From Acanthopleura granulata (taxonomy: Eukaryota; Mollusca; Polyplacophora; Chitonida; Chitonidae): 64,000 nt of DNA. The notes beneath the pieces are model-generated. The model did not search any database. It was not told the DNA's origin and was given only the letters and a program-made list of their open reading frames with translations. The DNA lies in NCBI GenBank assembly GCA_016165875.1, contig JABBOT010000080.1, positions 47,326,032 to 47,390,031 on the forward strand, read 5' to 3'. Shown here one piece after another: positions 44,516-57,100 of the stretch. Each line of letters begins with the position of its first letter. Within the stretch, counting starts at the first letter, position 1. Both the position numbers and the translations under genes were made by a program.

Positions 44516-45261
44516 ATTCCACACTGTTTGCATCAGTCATGAGGTTTATCTGTAACACATTTCAATGCAGTCATCACCTTGCAGAAAGTTGCATTAATTT
44601 TTTTTAGTAGAGAAGGCTTATGAAAGTATAGTGAACGTTTTCAGGCTGTGGCCATATTTTTCACTATGTGTGTAAATCCTCACAAAGGTTTTGAGCTTTT
44701 CATGCAAATATTGTCCATGGAAATTAGTCTGAAGTGGTGAAATTTTAACGTAGAACAGTCACCTGTGTTCAAGGCTTTGATAAACTGTCACAGGTTTGAA
44801 AATAGTGCTTGTGTCTGAACCTACATCTTACTGGCAATAGCGTAGAGTTCATGGCAAATACATATGGAAGATAAGGCAGATGCAATCATTGTTTCAGGTA
44901 AATGAATGTCTTATTCCAGGTTGAACACTTGAGTGCTTGAGCCATGCATACTTAATATTGCAGTGTTTATTGTATTGAATGAAGCCTTCAACTCTTGTGC
45001 TGTGAATCAAACAATAAAACAAGACGACATTACATCACACACTGTAACTTTGTGTTTGTGATATATTGGAGGATTTAGTCAGGCACAGCGCACAATGGTT
45101 TCTCGTACAATAAATACTGTCCCTCATAAAGAATGAGTTACATGCAAATGGAAAATTCATTTGTGAATTGTGCCACAAGATATAGATCAATCCAGTGCCA
45201 TTACATGGATGGCTTTTGTTTTCAAAATATCTGAATTACATGGCAGTATTAATTTACTGGA

Positions 45262-45485
45262 TTGTTGTTTAAGACCATAATCAAGAATTTTCACTTGTTT
45301 TCTACATGTAGCAGTGAGGAAACCATAGTGAAACCAACATTAGACCATTGGATACTGGCATCAGAGCCCTGGGAATACTGAGAGAAGGGAAACCCAGAAA
45401 ATTCAATGTCTGCACTGGGGATTGAACTCGTGTCTTGTGTCATGTAGCAATTAAAAGGCAAACAACTTAACCATTTATCCATGAC
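45262..45485 (-). mobile_element. Probable old SINE, reverse orientation
   Basis: Complement of a B box (GGGATTGAACTCGTGTC) and of an ACCATAATCAAGAATTTTCA end similar to family 1. The body is diverged. Confidence 0.5.
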
Positions 45486-47034
45486 CCACTTGCCTACAAC
45501 GATATGTGATATTTGGAAAAAGACAATTTGTTGTAAATGGCCAGCATGAGAAGTTCACACAGAAGACTATATACAATCCCAAGCAGAGTGATTTTGTTAA
45601 TAACACTGAGGTGAATCAATGCAGTTTTACATTTAACTGGATCAAGAAGTTCTACAGAACACGAGACATGTTTCTTACAATCCACATGTATTTGTATGTA
45701 TGTCACAGTGAAAATACCTGACAGGATTTGGTAATTTGCCAAAGTGTCAGAAATACAATATTCATGGCTCTGATAATGCGGTAAAGCATCGACGGCACAT
45801 CACAAAGAGATGGTAATCAGCCTCATTGATGTTTCTTTAGGAATTGTCATCTCACTCACAGCATTTAAGATCTTACAAATTTCAACATTTCTCAGAAAAA
45901 AGAGTCGAGTACGTACACATAAAAACATGCAAAAAACTTTGTATTTTTTTTTTTTTTGACATTCCACGTAAAGAATCTGAAGATCAAACGAGAAAAGAGC
46001 CTTTCAAATATTTTATACTCACATCTATTAGGACTCAAACAAAAATAATAAATATTTAGACAATATAACCTGTACTCTCTTATCCACAATTTCACAAAAG
46101 TATACTGGAACTCAATGGAATACAATATGCTTTACATTCATGAAACTCTGTATAAATACAATCTTCTCATAACTCGCGCTGATACAACACTGACATAAAT
46201 TATCATTAACAATATTAATATATTTTCTGGATTCACATGGAAATGGCAAATAAATAAAGGAAACAATTTCCTACATCATACTCCTTTTATAAAATATCTG
46301 TTAAGATGACCTTGAAATAAATGGAGAGTATGATCCTACCATAATGCTTGTGGTCCCTGTGTAAGCGAAATAATCCAACACAGTCCAAGTTTAGGAAGCT
46401 GAATTCTTCTATTAGCATTAGCAGTGTGGTGAAAAAATTACAATGGAAATTTTTATACATTTTATTATCATTTCTGATTTGTACATGTTTAGTCCAGTGA
46501 GTCTATATAATGTGGCCAAATCTGAGGAAAATTTCAAGATGGCTGGCATGTGGGTGGTCTATAAAGCAGCAGTGTCCAATTTTGGTAAAATTAAAGATGT
46601 TTGCCTGGAAGGCTTACCAACTGTCCCTGACAAGCTCCAACCAGTGTTGTTCTCTAAAATATTTTAGCACCCCACACAAGTACATGTATGCCATTCACCG
46701 ACAAATGTCAGCAGAGACAGAACTGGCCAGGAATCGACATTTTCTCATGACCTTCTCATGACTGGAATATAACTGTGATCATAACTGATGAACAGTGATG
46801 ATATTTACATGAAGCATCAGTATTGTTCTGTTTGCATTTGTCAGTACTTTATGCATGAATGAATGATTATGGCTTAATGCCACATTGGCAGTATCTTGGC
46901 CACATAGTGGTGAGATATTAATTTATGAGTTGGGTCAAATAAGGGAATTTCACTAGATCGGTTTATGGTAAATTAATACTGTTCATATAATATTTATGTG
47001 TTAACTGTCAAAAAAATTATACTTCTCGAGCATT

Positions 47035-47634
47035 AGTCAACACAGCCCATTACTGACACTCCAGTACCAATAGTCAACACAGCCCATTACTGACACTCCT
47101 GTACCAATAGTCAACACAGCCCATTACTGACACTCCTGTACCAATAGTCAACACAGCCCATTACTGACACTCCTGTACCAATAGTCAACACAGCCCATTA
47201 CTGACACTCCTGTACCAAGTCAACACAGCCCATTACTGACACTCCAGTACCAATAGTCAACACAGCCCATTACTGACACTCCTGTACCAATAGTCAACAC
47301 AGCCCATTACTGACACTCCTGTACCAATAGTCAACACAGCCCATTACTGACACTCCAGTACCAATAGTCAACACAGCCCATTACTGACACTCCTGTACCA
47401 ATAGTCAACACAGCCCATTACTGACACTCCTGTACCAATAGTCAACACAGCCCATTACTGACACTCCTGTACCAATGGTCAACACAGCCCATTACTGACA
47501 CTCCTGTACCAATAGTCAACACAGCCCATTACTGACACTCCTGTACCAATAGTCAACACAGCCCATTACTGACACTCCAGTACCAATAGTCAACACAGCC
47601 CATTACTGACACTCCTGTACCAATAGTCAACACA
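47035..47634. repeat. 37-bp minisatellite, 16 units (copy 2)
   Basis: Same array as 264-864 with the same number of units, but the marker units are in a different order: the deletion-preceded unit is 6 and the GGTC unit is 13. Confidence 0.95.
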
Positions 47635-47705
47635 GACCTGTTGTCACCATTCACTGATAATCAATACAAAAACAATCATGGACAATCAAGTACCAACAGT
47701 CAACA

Positions 47706-48406
47706 CAGAACCTGCCCATTATAGACTCTTGTATACCGAGGGTGAGTGCAGAGCCTGCCCATTATAGACACTCATATACCGTGGGTGAACGCAGAACCTG
47801 CCCATTATAGACTCTCGTATACCGAGGGTGAATGCAGAACCTGCCCATTATAGACACTCATATACCGAGGGTGAACGCAGAACCTGCCCATTATAGACTC
47901 TCATAGACCGAGGATGAATGCAGAACCTGCCCATTATAGACTCTCGTATACCGAGGGTGAACGCAGAACCTGCCCATTATAGACTCTCTGTATACCAAGG
48001 GTGAACGCAGAACCTGCCCATTATAGACTCTCCTATACCGAGGGTGAACGTAGAACCTGCCCATTATAGACTCTTGTATACCGAGGGTGAACGCAGAACC
48101 TGCCCATTATAGACTCTTACACCGAGGGTGAATGCAGAACCTGCCCATTATAGACACTCGTATACCGAGGGTGAACGCAGAACCTGCCCATTATAGACAC
48201 TCATATACCAAGGGTGAATGCAGAACCTGCCCATTATAGACTCTTGTATACCAAGGGCGAGTGCAGAGCCTGCCCATTATAGACTCTTGTATACCGAGGG
48301 TGAGTGCAGAGCCTGCCCATTATAGACTCTTGCATACCGAGGGTGAGCGCAGAACCTGCCCATTATAGACTCTTGTATACCGAGGGTGAATGCAGAACCT
48401 GCCCAT
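47706..48406. repeat. 43-bp minisatellite (copy 2)
   Basis: Counterpart of 936-1636 with nearly the same unit order. Open frames across it are by-products of the repeat. Confidence 0.93.
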
Positions 48407-50409
48407 TCTTGACATTCACCTACCATAGTCAACACCAAACCAGCCCATAACTCACAAACCGATGGTAAAGACAGCACCAGACCATTATTGTCAAGGCCAT
48501 CACAATGGCCAGCACTAAGGTAGAAGTCTTTGCATTTCATCTTTAAAATCAACCTGTTTGCCTTCATTTTAACCTCAGGGATAAGCTGTTAATATTTTTC
48601 ATGGCTGTCTGCTTGTCCCTTAAGTTTGTATGTATGTATTTATGTATTTATGCTTGGGTTTTACGTCATACTTAACTTTGCATGTAAGTAATCCTGGTTA
48701 AGAGTTACTTGTAGATCATATGCTCCATTTTAATATTCCAATGTAAACTGCTCTATCCAGATGCTGATTGTTCAGAGTCACAGACACACATCTGCAATCA
48801 TCTCGACACACACCTTCTCTGTAATCATCACGGATTTGTCTCATTGTTTAGTCAATACATGTACATCCATTTACAAAACGTTCCACTGCTAGTCTAAGAT
48901 TGACAAGAAATCTGCCTGAAGCAGTTAAAGAGTTAAAATTTCAACAAACAATAGCGTGCCAAAAAGGTCACCACGATGGCGACACAATAAGCAGAAGCCC
49001 AAGGCCTCTGTCAAAAAGAACTGCCATACTGTCATCAAAAAAAGGGCATATTTCATACTTAAAGCCAAATTAAAGGGACATGGTCGCCCAAATAGTAGGT
49101 ATTTTTGCGTTATTACAGAATGACACGAGTATTAGGTATTTTTCTCAAGCAGTCAAACTTACTAAATTACAAAATTACAAAGTTTTCATTAATCGCACCA
49201 CTAGCATTATACGTTCAGTGAATGTTTAAAAATTACAAAAACAAACGAAAACTCAAAAGTCTGCAGGAACATTTAAATGAGCGGCTGATAATTTAGTGGA
49301 AATAGAGCCTGCACACAGCGCAAGGTAAACTTCATATGTAAACAAATGTGGCTGATGACACGCGTAAAATAAGGAATTACGTCTCTCGTAACAGGATCAC
49401 CCAAAAAGAGGCGTAAAAGAGATCTCAGCAGGTTGACAAGCAAGTCTGTGGAGTTGTAATTGCTGGGCGGTTGTCGCAAAACCACTGTTTGATGGGTGGG
49501 TGCAAATGTCGTTGCAGTGGTGTTAACCCTCGAACAGACACATGTTTATGACTCAAAGTTCACAGAAGATTATTGGTAACCTTTTCTCAATGCTGTTTAA
49601 GCTGCTGTACTCTCCATGTATCAAAATTTGAAATTATCCTAGTTCATGTAGCCAACTGACTGCTCCCAAATGCCTGCAGATATGTCCTTTCAGCTGAATA
49701 CAGAACTTGCCTCTGCTCATACAAGCTACACACTCAATGAATATTTTTAACTTCAATGTGACTGATTTAGTTTATGTACAAACTTCAAAAATTTTAGGCC
49801 AAATGCGATAAGTACAGTGGTCGAAAATGCTGGTAGAAGTCGTCTCTGGATTACATGTACACCTCCTTAAAAGTATACAATACTGACCTGAACTCTGAAC
49901 ATGCCATGTTATAGCTATTGAGTCAAATCAATGGCAAGAACTGATAAAAAAACTGACAAGACGATCTTATCACATATACCGATACTCATGTTCAAAACCA
50001 CAACAGTACATGTTGATTTTTAACATGAAAACACTGAAACTGGCCACTAAGATCACTTTGAGATCAGCATCATTGACTCCAGCTCCATAAAACAAAGGTA
50101 TAAATAATTAAAATCACAGGGTAGGCCTACACGATTCTTGATTACAGGTAAATCCAGTCCAAGTTTGGGCTATTCTCCCATCAATCAATTAAAATAGTTC
50201 ACATTTCACAGTTCAAGAAAACGGTTTTGTACACATTTGAATGTCAGCTAGTAAGAAAGTGGCCATTCAGATTGGCTGCTGGCAACACTTTGTTCCAGGA
50301 TGATACACTCTAGGTATCATGAGATGACTCAAGTTTACCATACAACTGTACCATGTCTGAGGCAGTTTGATTGTCTGCAGTCATCAACATTCTTGGTTTT
50401 CAGCTGTTC

Positions 50410-50808
50410 AGGGCCTACAACAAATACATCTGAGACATTCTGGTTTTCAACTATATTAAGGGGCTTTGACACAAAATCTGAGATGTTTTTGGTTTTCTGC
50501 TGGCTAAGACACAATATCTGACAGATTCTGGGTTTTAAGCTGGCTAAGACACAATATCTGACAGATTCTGGGTTTTAAGCTAGCTAAGACACATTATCTG
50601 ACAGATTCTGGGTTTTAAGCTGGCTAAGACACAATATCTGACAGATTCTGGGTTTTAAGCTAGCTAAGACACATTATCTGACAGATTCTGGGTTTTAAGC
50701 TAGCTAAGACACATTATCTGACAGATTCTGGGTTTTCTGCTGGTTGTGACACAAAATCTCAGGCATTTCAGGTTTTCAGCTGGCTATGACACAATATCTG
50801 GCCACTTC
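50410..50808. repeat. 40-bp minisatellite at the DNAJC16 stop codon (copy 2)
   Basis: Counterpart of 3640-3955 with two extra units (80 bases longer). The added units lie outside the coding part. Confidence 0.9.
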
Positions 50809-51198
50809 TTGACTCGAATCCTCCTCACAGAACCATCAAATACACGATCCATCCAATTTGACAACCCATCCAACAGATTCTCCTCAAATATTGGAGTGGA
50901 TGCTTCAGTTTCTTGATTCCCTTTCTCATCATCCGTGCTGGAATCATCTGTGTCATAAAGGCCCATGGCACGACCAACGTTAATTTTTTTGTTCTGCCTC
51001 ATGTAGATGCGCGCTCTCTTGGGATGGTAGAGATAATAGTACTTCCTGAAACCATTGATAGCTAGAACAGTACCGACGCAGTTGCGCACCTTCATATCAT
51101 CCAGTGATGTGTGATTGTCTGTACTGTCCTCAAGGAGAGACTTATACCAGCCTAGAAAATGCTCCAACTGCAGGAAGGCAAACGTTAACCCACTGTAC
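50784..51198 (-). CDS. DNAJC16: DNAJC16 copy 2 exon 13 and stop
   Basis: Counterpart of 3932-4346, TAG at 50786-50784. Thr764 is Lys here. The adjoining 40-bp minisatellite has two more units than in copy 1, but the reading frame and stop are not affected. Confidence 0.94.
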
Positions 51199-54100
51199 CT
51201 ACAACAAAAACAAAGGGCTTGATTGATGTTTTGGGGCGTACTCAAGAATATTTCACTTACACGACAGTGGCCAGCATTACAGTGGGAGGAAATTGGGCAG
51301 TGCCATTTGAGAAACTCACGACCAGATTAATAAACAACAGTAGAGACTGAGGAATAAAACATAAAAAACCTGTCACTGAACCTAGAACCGCCTGCTTCTG
51401 CATACGAATCACAAGTCAGGGTAATGTTTATTTCGGGTAATGCTTTTCTCTACCTATACAAGAATATATTGAAACAAATTACTATTTGCCCCAGATAAGG
51501 CGATGCGGGATCAATCCCAGGTCGAGCCATGACAAAGACTTTAAAAATGGTACTTGTTGCTGCCTCGCTTGCTCAGCATAGAAGGGCTACAACAAAGAAA
51601 CAGGACTGGTCGGCTCTGTGTCAGTATAATGTGACCAGGTACCCCATCTAGTGGGATGGGGTGTCTTTTCTGGTGTCTGCGACATGATGCTCCAGTGGCG
51701 GCAGCACTTTGTCTGCATGGACATACCCTGCCACAAGGACACACTACTGAAAAATTGTGGAGTGTGATGTAAAACCCAAGCACACTGTACATATTACTAC
51801 ATGTATATTTCACCTAATCTTTTTTTTAAGTACCACATTTCACTTCATTCTGATTGATTCACCCATCTTATAGGACCACTTAAGTGCTTTTTTGCAACAT
51901 CTGATCACTTCCTTATCAGGAAAGTATTGACATCAAAAGTATCACTTTAAAGCTTCCGTGTGCTTGTGAAGGTGCATATTTACTGGTCATGTTTTAGGTG
52001 AAATGCAGCCTATATTCCTTTCTCCTCAAACAGGACACTATCCAAAAGTGCCATCATATCACAGTCCCTTTTTGAACCTCTATGAGTTACCGTGAAACGC
52101 TGAGTAATCGTGTGCAAATGTATGTATTGAGGACCACAACAAACAAAATACACATGAATGGGAATATACACACTGCAAACAAACCACATTTCTGAATTAG
52201 ACCAAGGGGTTGGTTGGTGGGTTGATTAGCCCTAGATATCAGAATACAAGAAGCAGTCCTCCTGGTGGACATGCTCACTGAATAAGTGAAGCTATATACC
52301 ACAAATTTAAGTTTTGCAGGATTTGAATTTGGAGCCACACTAACTTATCTGCACAGCTAAGTTTCACTACGCAGACTGGGCCATGTACTTGCTGTGTGTG
52401 ACCTATACCTTAGCTGTCTAGAAGATTGGTTGATGATTAGGTTTTTGACTGGCTGGTGAGGAGACTGCCTGCTCTCTGAATGGCTAGTCCTCGTGCTCTG
52501 TGATTGGTTGTTGTAGACCTTAAAATGGCCTGCTGATTGGCCTAAAAGCCAGCCTTTTCACTGGCTGGTTTCAACAAAACTTGTGATCCTATAAAATATA
52601 TTCAATCCCTTGAATTTCATTCAACAAACACAAGAAATTGCAATCATCAAGTTTTGTGTAACAATGTAGGGCACACTCTCCTCACATTTGAATGAGTTCT
52701 GTAAAGACAAAAATTTACATAATATGCAGCTTTCATGATTGAACACATTCACCTGCAGCTTTCATGATTGAACACATTCATCTGCAGCTTTCATGATTGA
52801 ACAGATTCACCTGCAGCTTTCATGACTGAACACATTCATCTGCAGCTTTCATGATTGAACAGATTCACCTGCAGCTTTCACGACTGAACACATTCATTTA
52901 AAATTTTCACAGAAAACTGTCTACCTTGAATGTGGGAACATAATCTCCACAAATCTCTGCAGCAGTTTGTCCCTGGAGGGTAAGTCGACCAGGAGGGTGA
53001 CAGTGAGGCCTGTGTCTGCATGCCGCACAAGCATGTCGTAGGACTCGGCCCGCAGAGGATGAACATAGACCGTGTTGTCTTCAGTCCTGCAAATACCAAG
53101 CAAGACAATTGTCATTTGGGACAGAAAAAATCAGAAGGCGAAGTTGTACATGTAGTAACACTGGTACCAGAGAATCTCTGTTACAATGAATAGAAACACT
53201 GAACAGGGTTACATATGTAGGGCCTGTCACACCAACAAGGCTGTCTGCAACAGCAGGCTGAGATTAGCCAAAGGTTAGTGGTAGGACCTGTCACACCAAC
53301 AAGGCTGTCTGCAACAATGGACTGAGATGAGTCAAGGGTTAGCTGTAGCTGTCACATCCACAAGGCTGCCTGTGGAAGCTGGCTTAGCTTAGTCAAGGGT
53401 TAGTTGTAGGGCCTGTCACACCCACAAAACTGTCTGCAGCAGTCGCCTGAGATAAGTCAAGGGTTAGTGGTAGGGCCTGTCTGTAGAAGTTGTCATAGTT
53501 CAGGTAAGGGTTAGTTGTATGACCTTTCACACCCACAAAACTATCTGCAACAGCCACCTGAGATAAGTCAAGGGTTAGTGGTAGGACCTGTCACACCCAC
53601 AATACTGTCTGCTGCAGCAGGCTGAGATAACTCAATGGCAGGACGTGTCACACTCACAAGACTGTTTGCTGCCTTGGGCTGAGATAAGTCAAGTCAGCAG
53701 CGTAGCGCATTCCATGCTAAGGATATTCTCACTTCATTACTTGTTCCTTGTCCCACCTAGCACATCATTTTGTCAGAAATAATAACTAAAGATGAACTTA
53801 CCATAAAATCCAACCTAATAATGCCTGAACCAATTTCCAAAATATTATGACGGGAAAGCAAAAAATCAGGTTGTCATAGGCCTAATACACTGACCTGTTA
53901 GGTGGCCGTGGTTTAGCCTGTCGCGGGCGCATACGCTGAACGTTGGCTTCCTCATTCATCATCATTTTCTGCATGACATAGCCGAGCAGAAAAACGATGG
54001 CTGCAGAGAAGGTCAACAAACTCCAGGTGGCAGAGTCATAGCTACAGGTAAAGAACAAAGAAACATTAATAAATAATCAAAAGTTGTGGAAGTAACTTCT

Positions 54101-57100
54101 ACATCTAATATCAGGTTGTGGTTTACAGTTTTTGGAGACTTTCAGCTATGGGGCAGAAATATACAAGTGCTTCTGGCAGGCTTCAGACTTGTTTTAGACT
54201 GGTGAAAAGTTCCTTAACTCCCACACATTACGAATCATAGTTAAGACGCTTAAAGAACAGGCTCTGACTAAAACACCCCTCTTGCGGTTACTCTCCTTTG
54301 TCACAGGAGCATTTTGGGAAGGTCACAGCAGTTAGGTAGGAGCTCTGAAAAAGGCTAACTAATACCAGCAATATCGAGTTTCAAAGCTAAAGCTTCATTT
54401 TTGAGGCCTACCTTTAACAGAGATGTATCTATTACTATGTGGCCAGGAAATGACCTAAGCTGGCTTATGGATTAAACAGACATTTGCCTTTATCTCTCGT
54501 AGAGAAGGATCAAATCCTATGCTTTGCATGTACACAAATTTCTGCGACATTCAAACGGGTTTTGGATTTCTTACAATATGAAAGATGAGTTCACTTCACC
54601 TCAACTCTACATGAATAATGTCATTTTCTTTCTACAGTCTGTTCCGTATAAAATACTAGCTATTTTTACAACATAAAAAACAGGCAGCACAGATCCATTA
54701 GATGTGGTTCCACTTGTAAAAATTTCACGACTGAAAAACTATGCGAGTTTTAGTAGAAGCTCTACTGCTATTGCACGACAAGGCAGGTAATTCAGTGGGG
54801 CCGAGTTCATTGTTATCTTTCATTAACAGATGAGAAAGCAGTAGCCAATTGTGGACATTGTACAAACATCACCACTTACCCCATGATGAAATAAACTAAG
54901 CGTTCCCACCAGTCCAACAACTTGTAAAATATCCGTGTAATTATACCCTGAAATGGAATAGCAGGTGGTTTGAATGTTTTACAGTAAAGCACCTGTTACA
55001 GGGGCGTATCCCACAAACAATAGCTTTCATCAGTACAGAATGACATATTCAACATCAAACATATTGCAATTAAAGAAATACTTTGTTCACAATAAGAAAC
55101 AGTATCTGTTAAATAGTAAGAAAACAATCTTTGTTATATCTACATTTTGTCTTTAGCACTGGATTCTCAGTTTAAAAATCAAAGGCTTTATACATGTTTC
55201 TGTTTTATATTAGAAAAGTTCAACAAAAACAACACATCCGCCCACAACTACAACGACTGGGAAACTATCCCGTTAACCCAACCCCCCCTCCTCCCACCCC
55301 ACAATGAGTTATGAACTTTGATCACTAGGATAACAACACCTAATACAAACAAAATCAGCAGGGTGAAGGGAAGTTATACCAGGGCATGTTCATTGTAGAG
55401 CTCTGGCAGCAGGGCATGGTGTAACAACTTGGACTGAGTGCTGAGAAGATGTTCAAGACGTGCGTTCAAAGCTGTGATGCTTCTCTCCTGGTCAGTTTTG
55501 TCTTTAGGCCAGCCAGGCTCCAGCCATTCAAAGTTCAGATTCCTCTTGGCAAGTCTCCAGATTATTGCCACCTATCAAATCAACATATCACTCTTATTAG
55601 ACACATGCTACTTACATATGCATACACGCTACCTACATACAGTGTTTTTTCTGTTTCTTGGCTAAGTGACAATGATTCATCTATTGCCAGCATTGGAGAG
55701 AATGGGACATCACGCTAGATACAAAACAAATTACTAAATAAAAGCTGCAGGGCAATGTTCTGAGTTTAGTTTCCACATTTACAGCTCTACCTCTGAGATC
55801 AGTTGGCCATGTTCTCAGCTTACCTTCCACACTTACAGCCCTACCTCTGAGATCAGTTGCCCATGTTCCCAGCTTACCTTCCATATTTACAGGTCTACCT
55901 CTGAGTTTGGTTGCCATGTTCTCAGCTTAGCTTCCACATTTACAGGTTTAGCTCTGAGTTTGGTTGCCATGTTCTCAGCTTACCTTCCACATTTACAGCT
56001 CTACCTCTGAGATCAGTTGCCCATGTTCTCAGCTTACCTTCCACATTTACAGCCCTACCTCTGAGATCAGTTGCCCATGTTCCCAGCTTACCTTCCATAC
56101 TTACAGGTCTACCTCTGAGTTTGGTTGCCATGTTCTCAGCTTACCTTCCACATTTACAGCTCTTTCTCTGAGATCAGTTGACCATGTTCCCAGCTTAGCT
56201 TCCATATTTACAGGTCTAGCTCTGAGTTTGGTTGCCATGTTCCCAGCTTAGCTTCCATATTTACAGGTCTAGCTCTGAGTTTGGTTGCCATGTTCCCAGC
56301 TTAGCTTCCATATTTACAGGTTTAGCTCTGAGTTTGGTTGCCATGCTTCCAGCTTAGTTTCCACATTTACATTTTTGAACTGTTATATTTAAAAACCCTA
56401 AACTCAGTTCTGTCTCCTGTGCTGTCTTCAAAGGCTCAAAGCTGTCCGCGCGAAAAACTGGTTCCCTTGATCTTACAACAACTCTGAATTCATATAACTT
56501 AATTATGTGGGAATAATACAGACCACAACGTCACAATTAACCCAAATATAAAAGACCTGGACAGCATCCGAAATGAGGTGCCATTATTAAATCACGTGTT
56601 TCATTACTAGGGTGGAGTCAGCAGCTCTTCTCAAACTTTAGACTTTCTTTCTTTCCAAAATACCTCCTTACAGTTATTTCTATTCATTATTAAAAGAAAA
56701 AGGTAACGTTAAGACTGTCAAACAAGTTGCCAGTCGCCTTTTTCATAATGTATGTCTTTCTGGTTTCCTTCCAAACCTTCCATGAGCTTGTCTAACTTCA
56801 GTACGATGTCAAGTGCAGGCGACTCAAATCAAAATGGCAGTTAGCAAAGTTTGGCTGGTTGTGGATGCACCAGGTATATTTCAGTTAATTGTAACGATAT
56901 GGCCTTTATTAATCACCAATAATTACGTGAAATGAAGTCAGAATTATGTAGCTACTGGTTTGACAGGTTCAGGAGAGCACACTCAAAAACACTGACTTCC
57001 AGGTTTATATGGAAGAATACAGAGTTGTATTTCTGAAAGCTACATGTATAAGCTGAGAAGTATGAAGCAGGTCTCAGTCCTAGGTTTTCCCAAACATCAC

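Larger units (their letters stand above)
37445..46771. other. Gene-poor region between PLEKHM2 and the second DNAJC16 copy
   Basis: Presumably the 3' UTR of PLEKHM2 near its left end, then repeats (54-bp array, CCCCCA run, TA run) and about 4.5 kb of AT-rich single-copy sequence. No open frame here has a recognisable protein. Confidence 0.6.
46772..50783. other. 3' flank of DNAJC16 copy 2
   Basis: Repeats window positions 1-3931 almost base for base. Homology starts abruptly at 46772 as seen from this window because position 1 is its partner. Confidence 0.9.

Noticed and set aside
46443..46667. 74-codon ORF just before the second copy
   Set aside because: No recognisable domain, no splice context, and ordinary AT-rich surroundings; likely chance.
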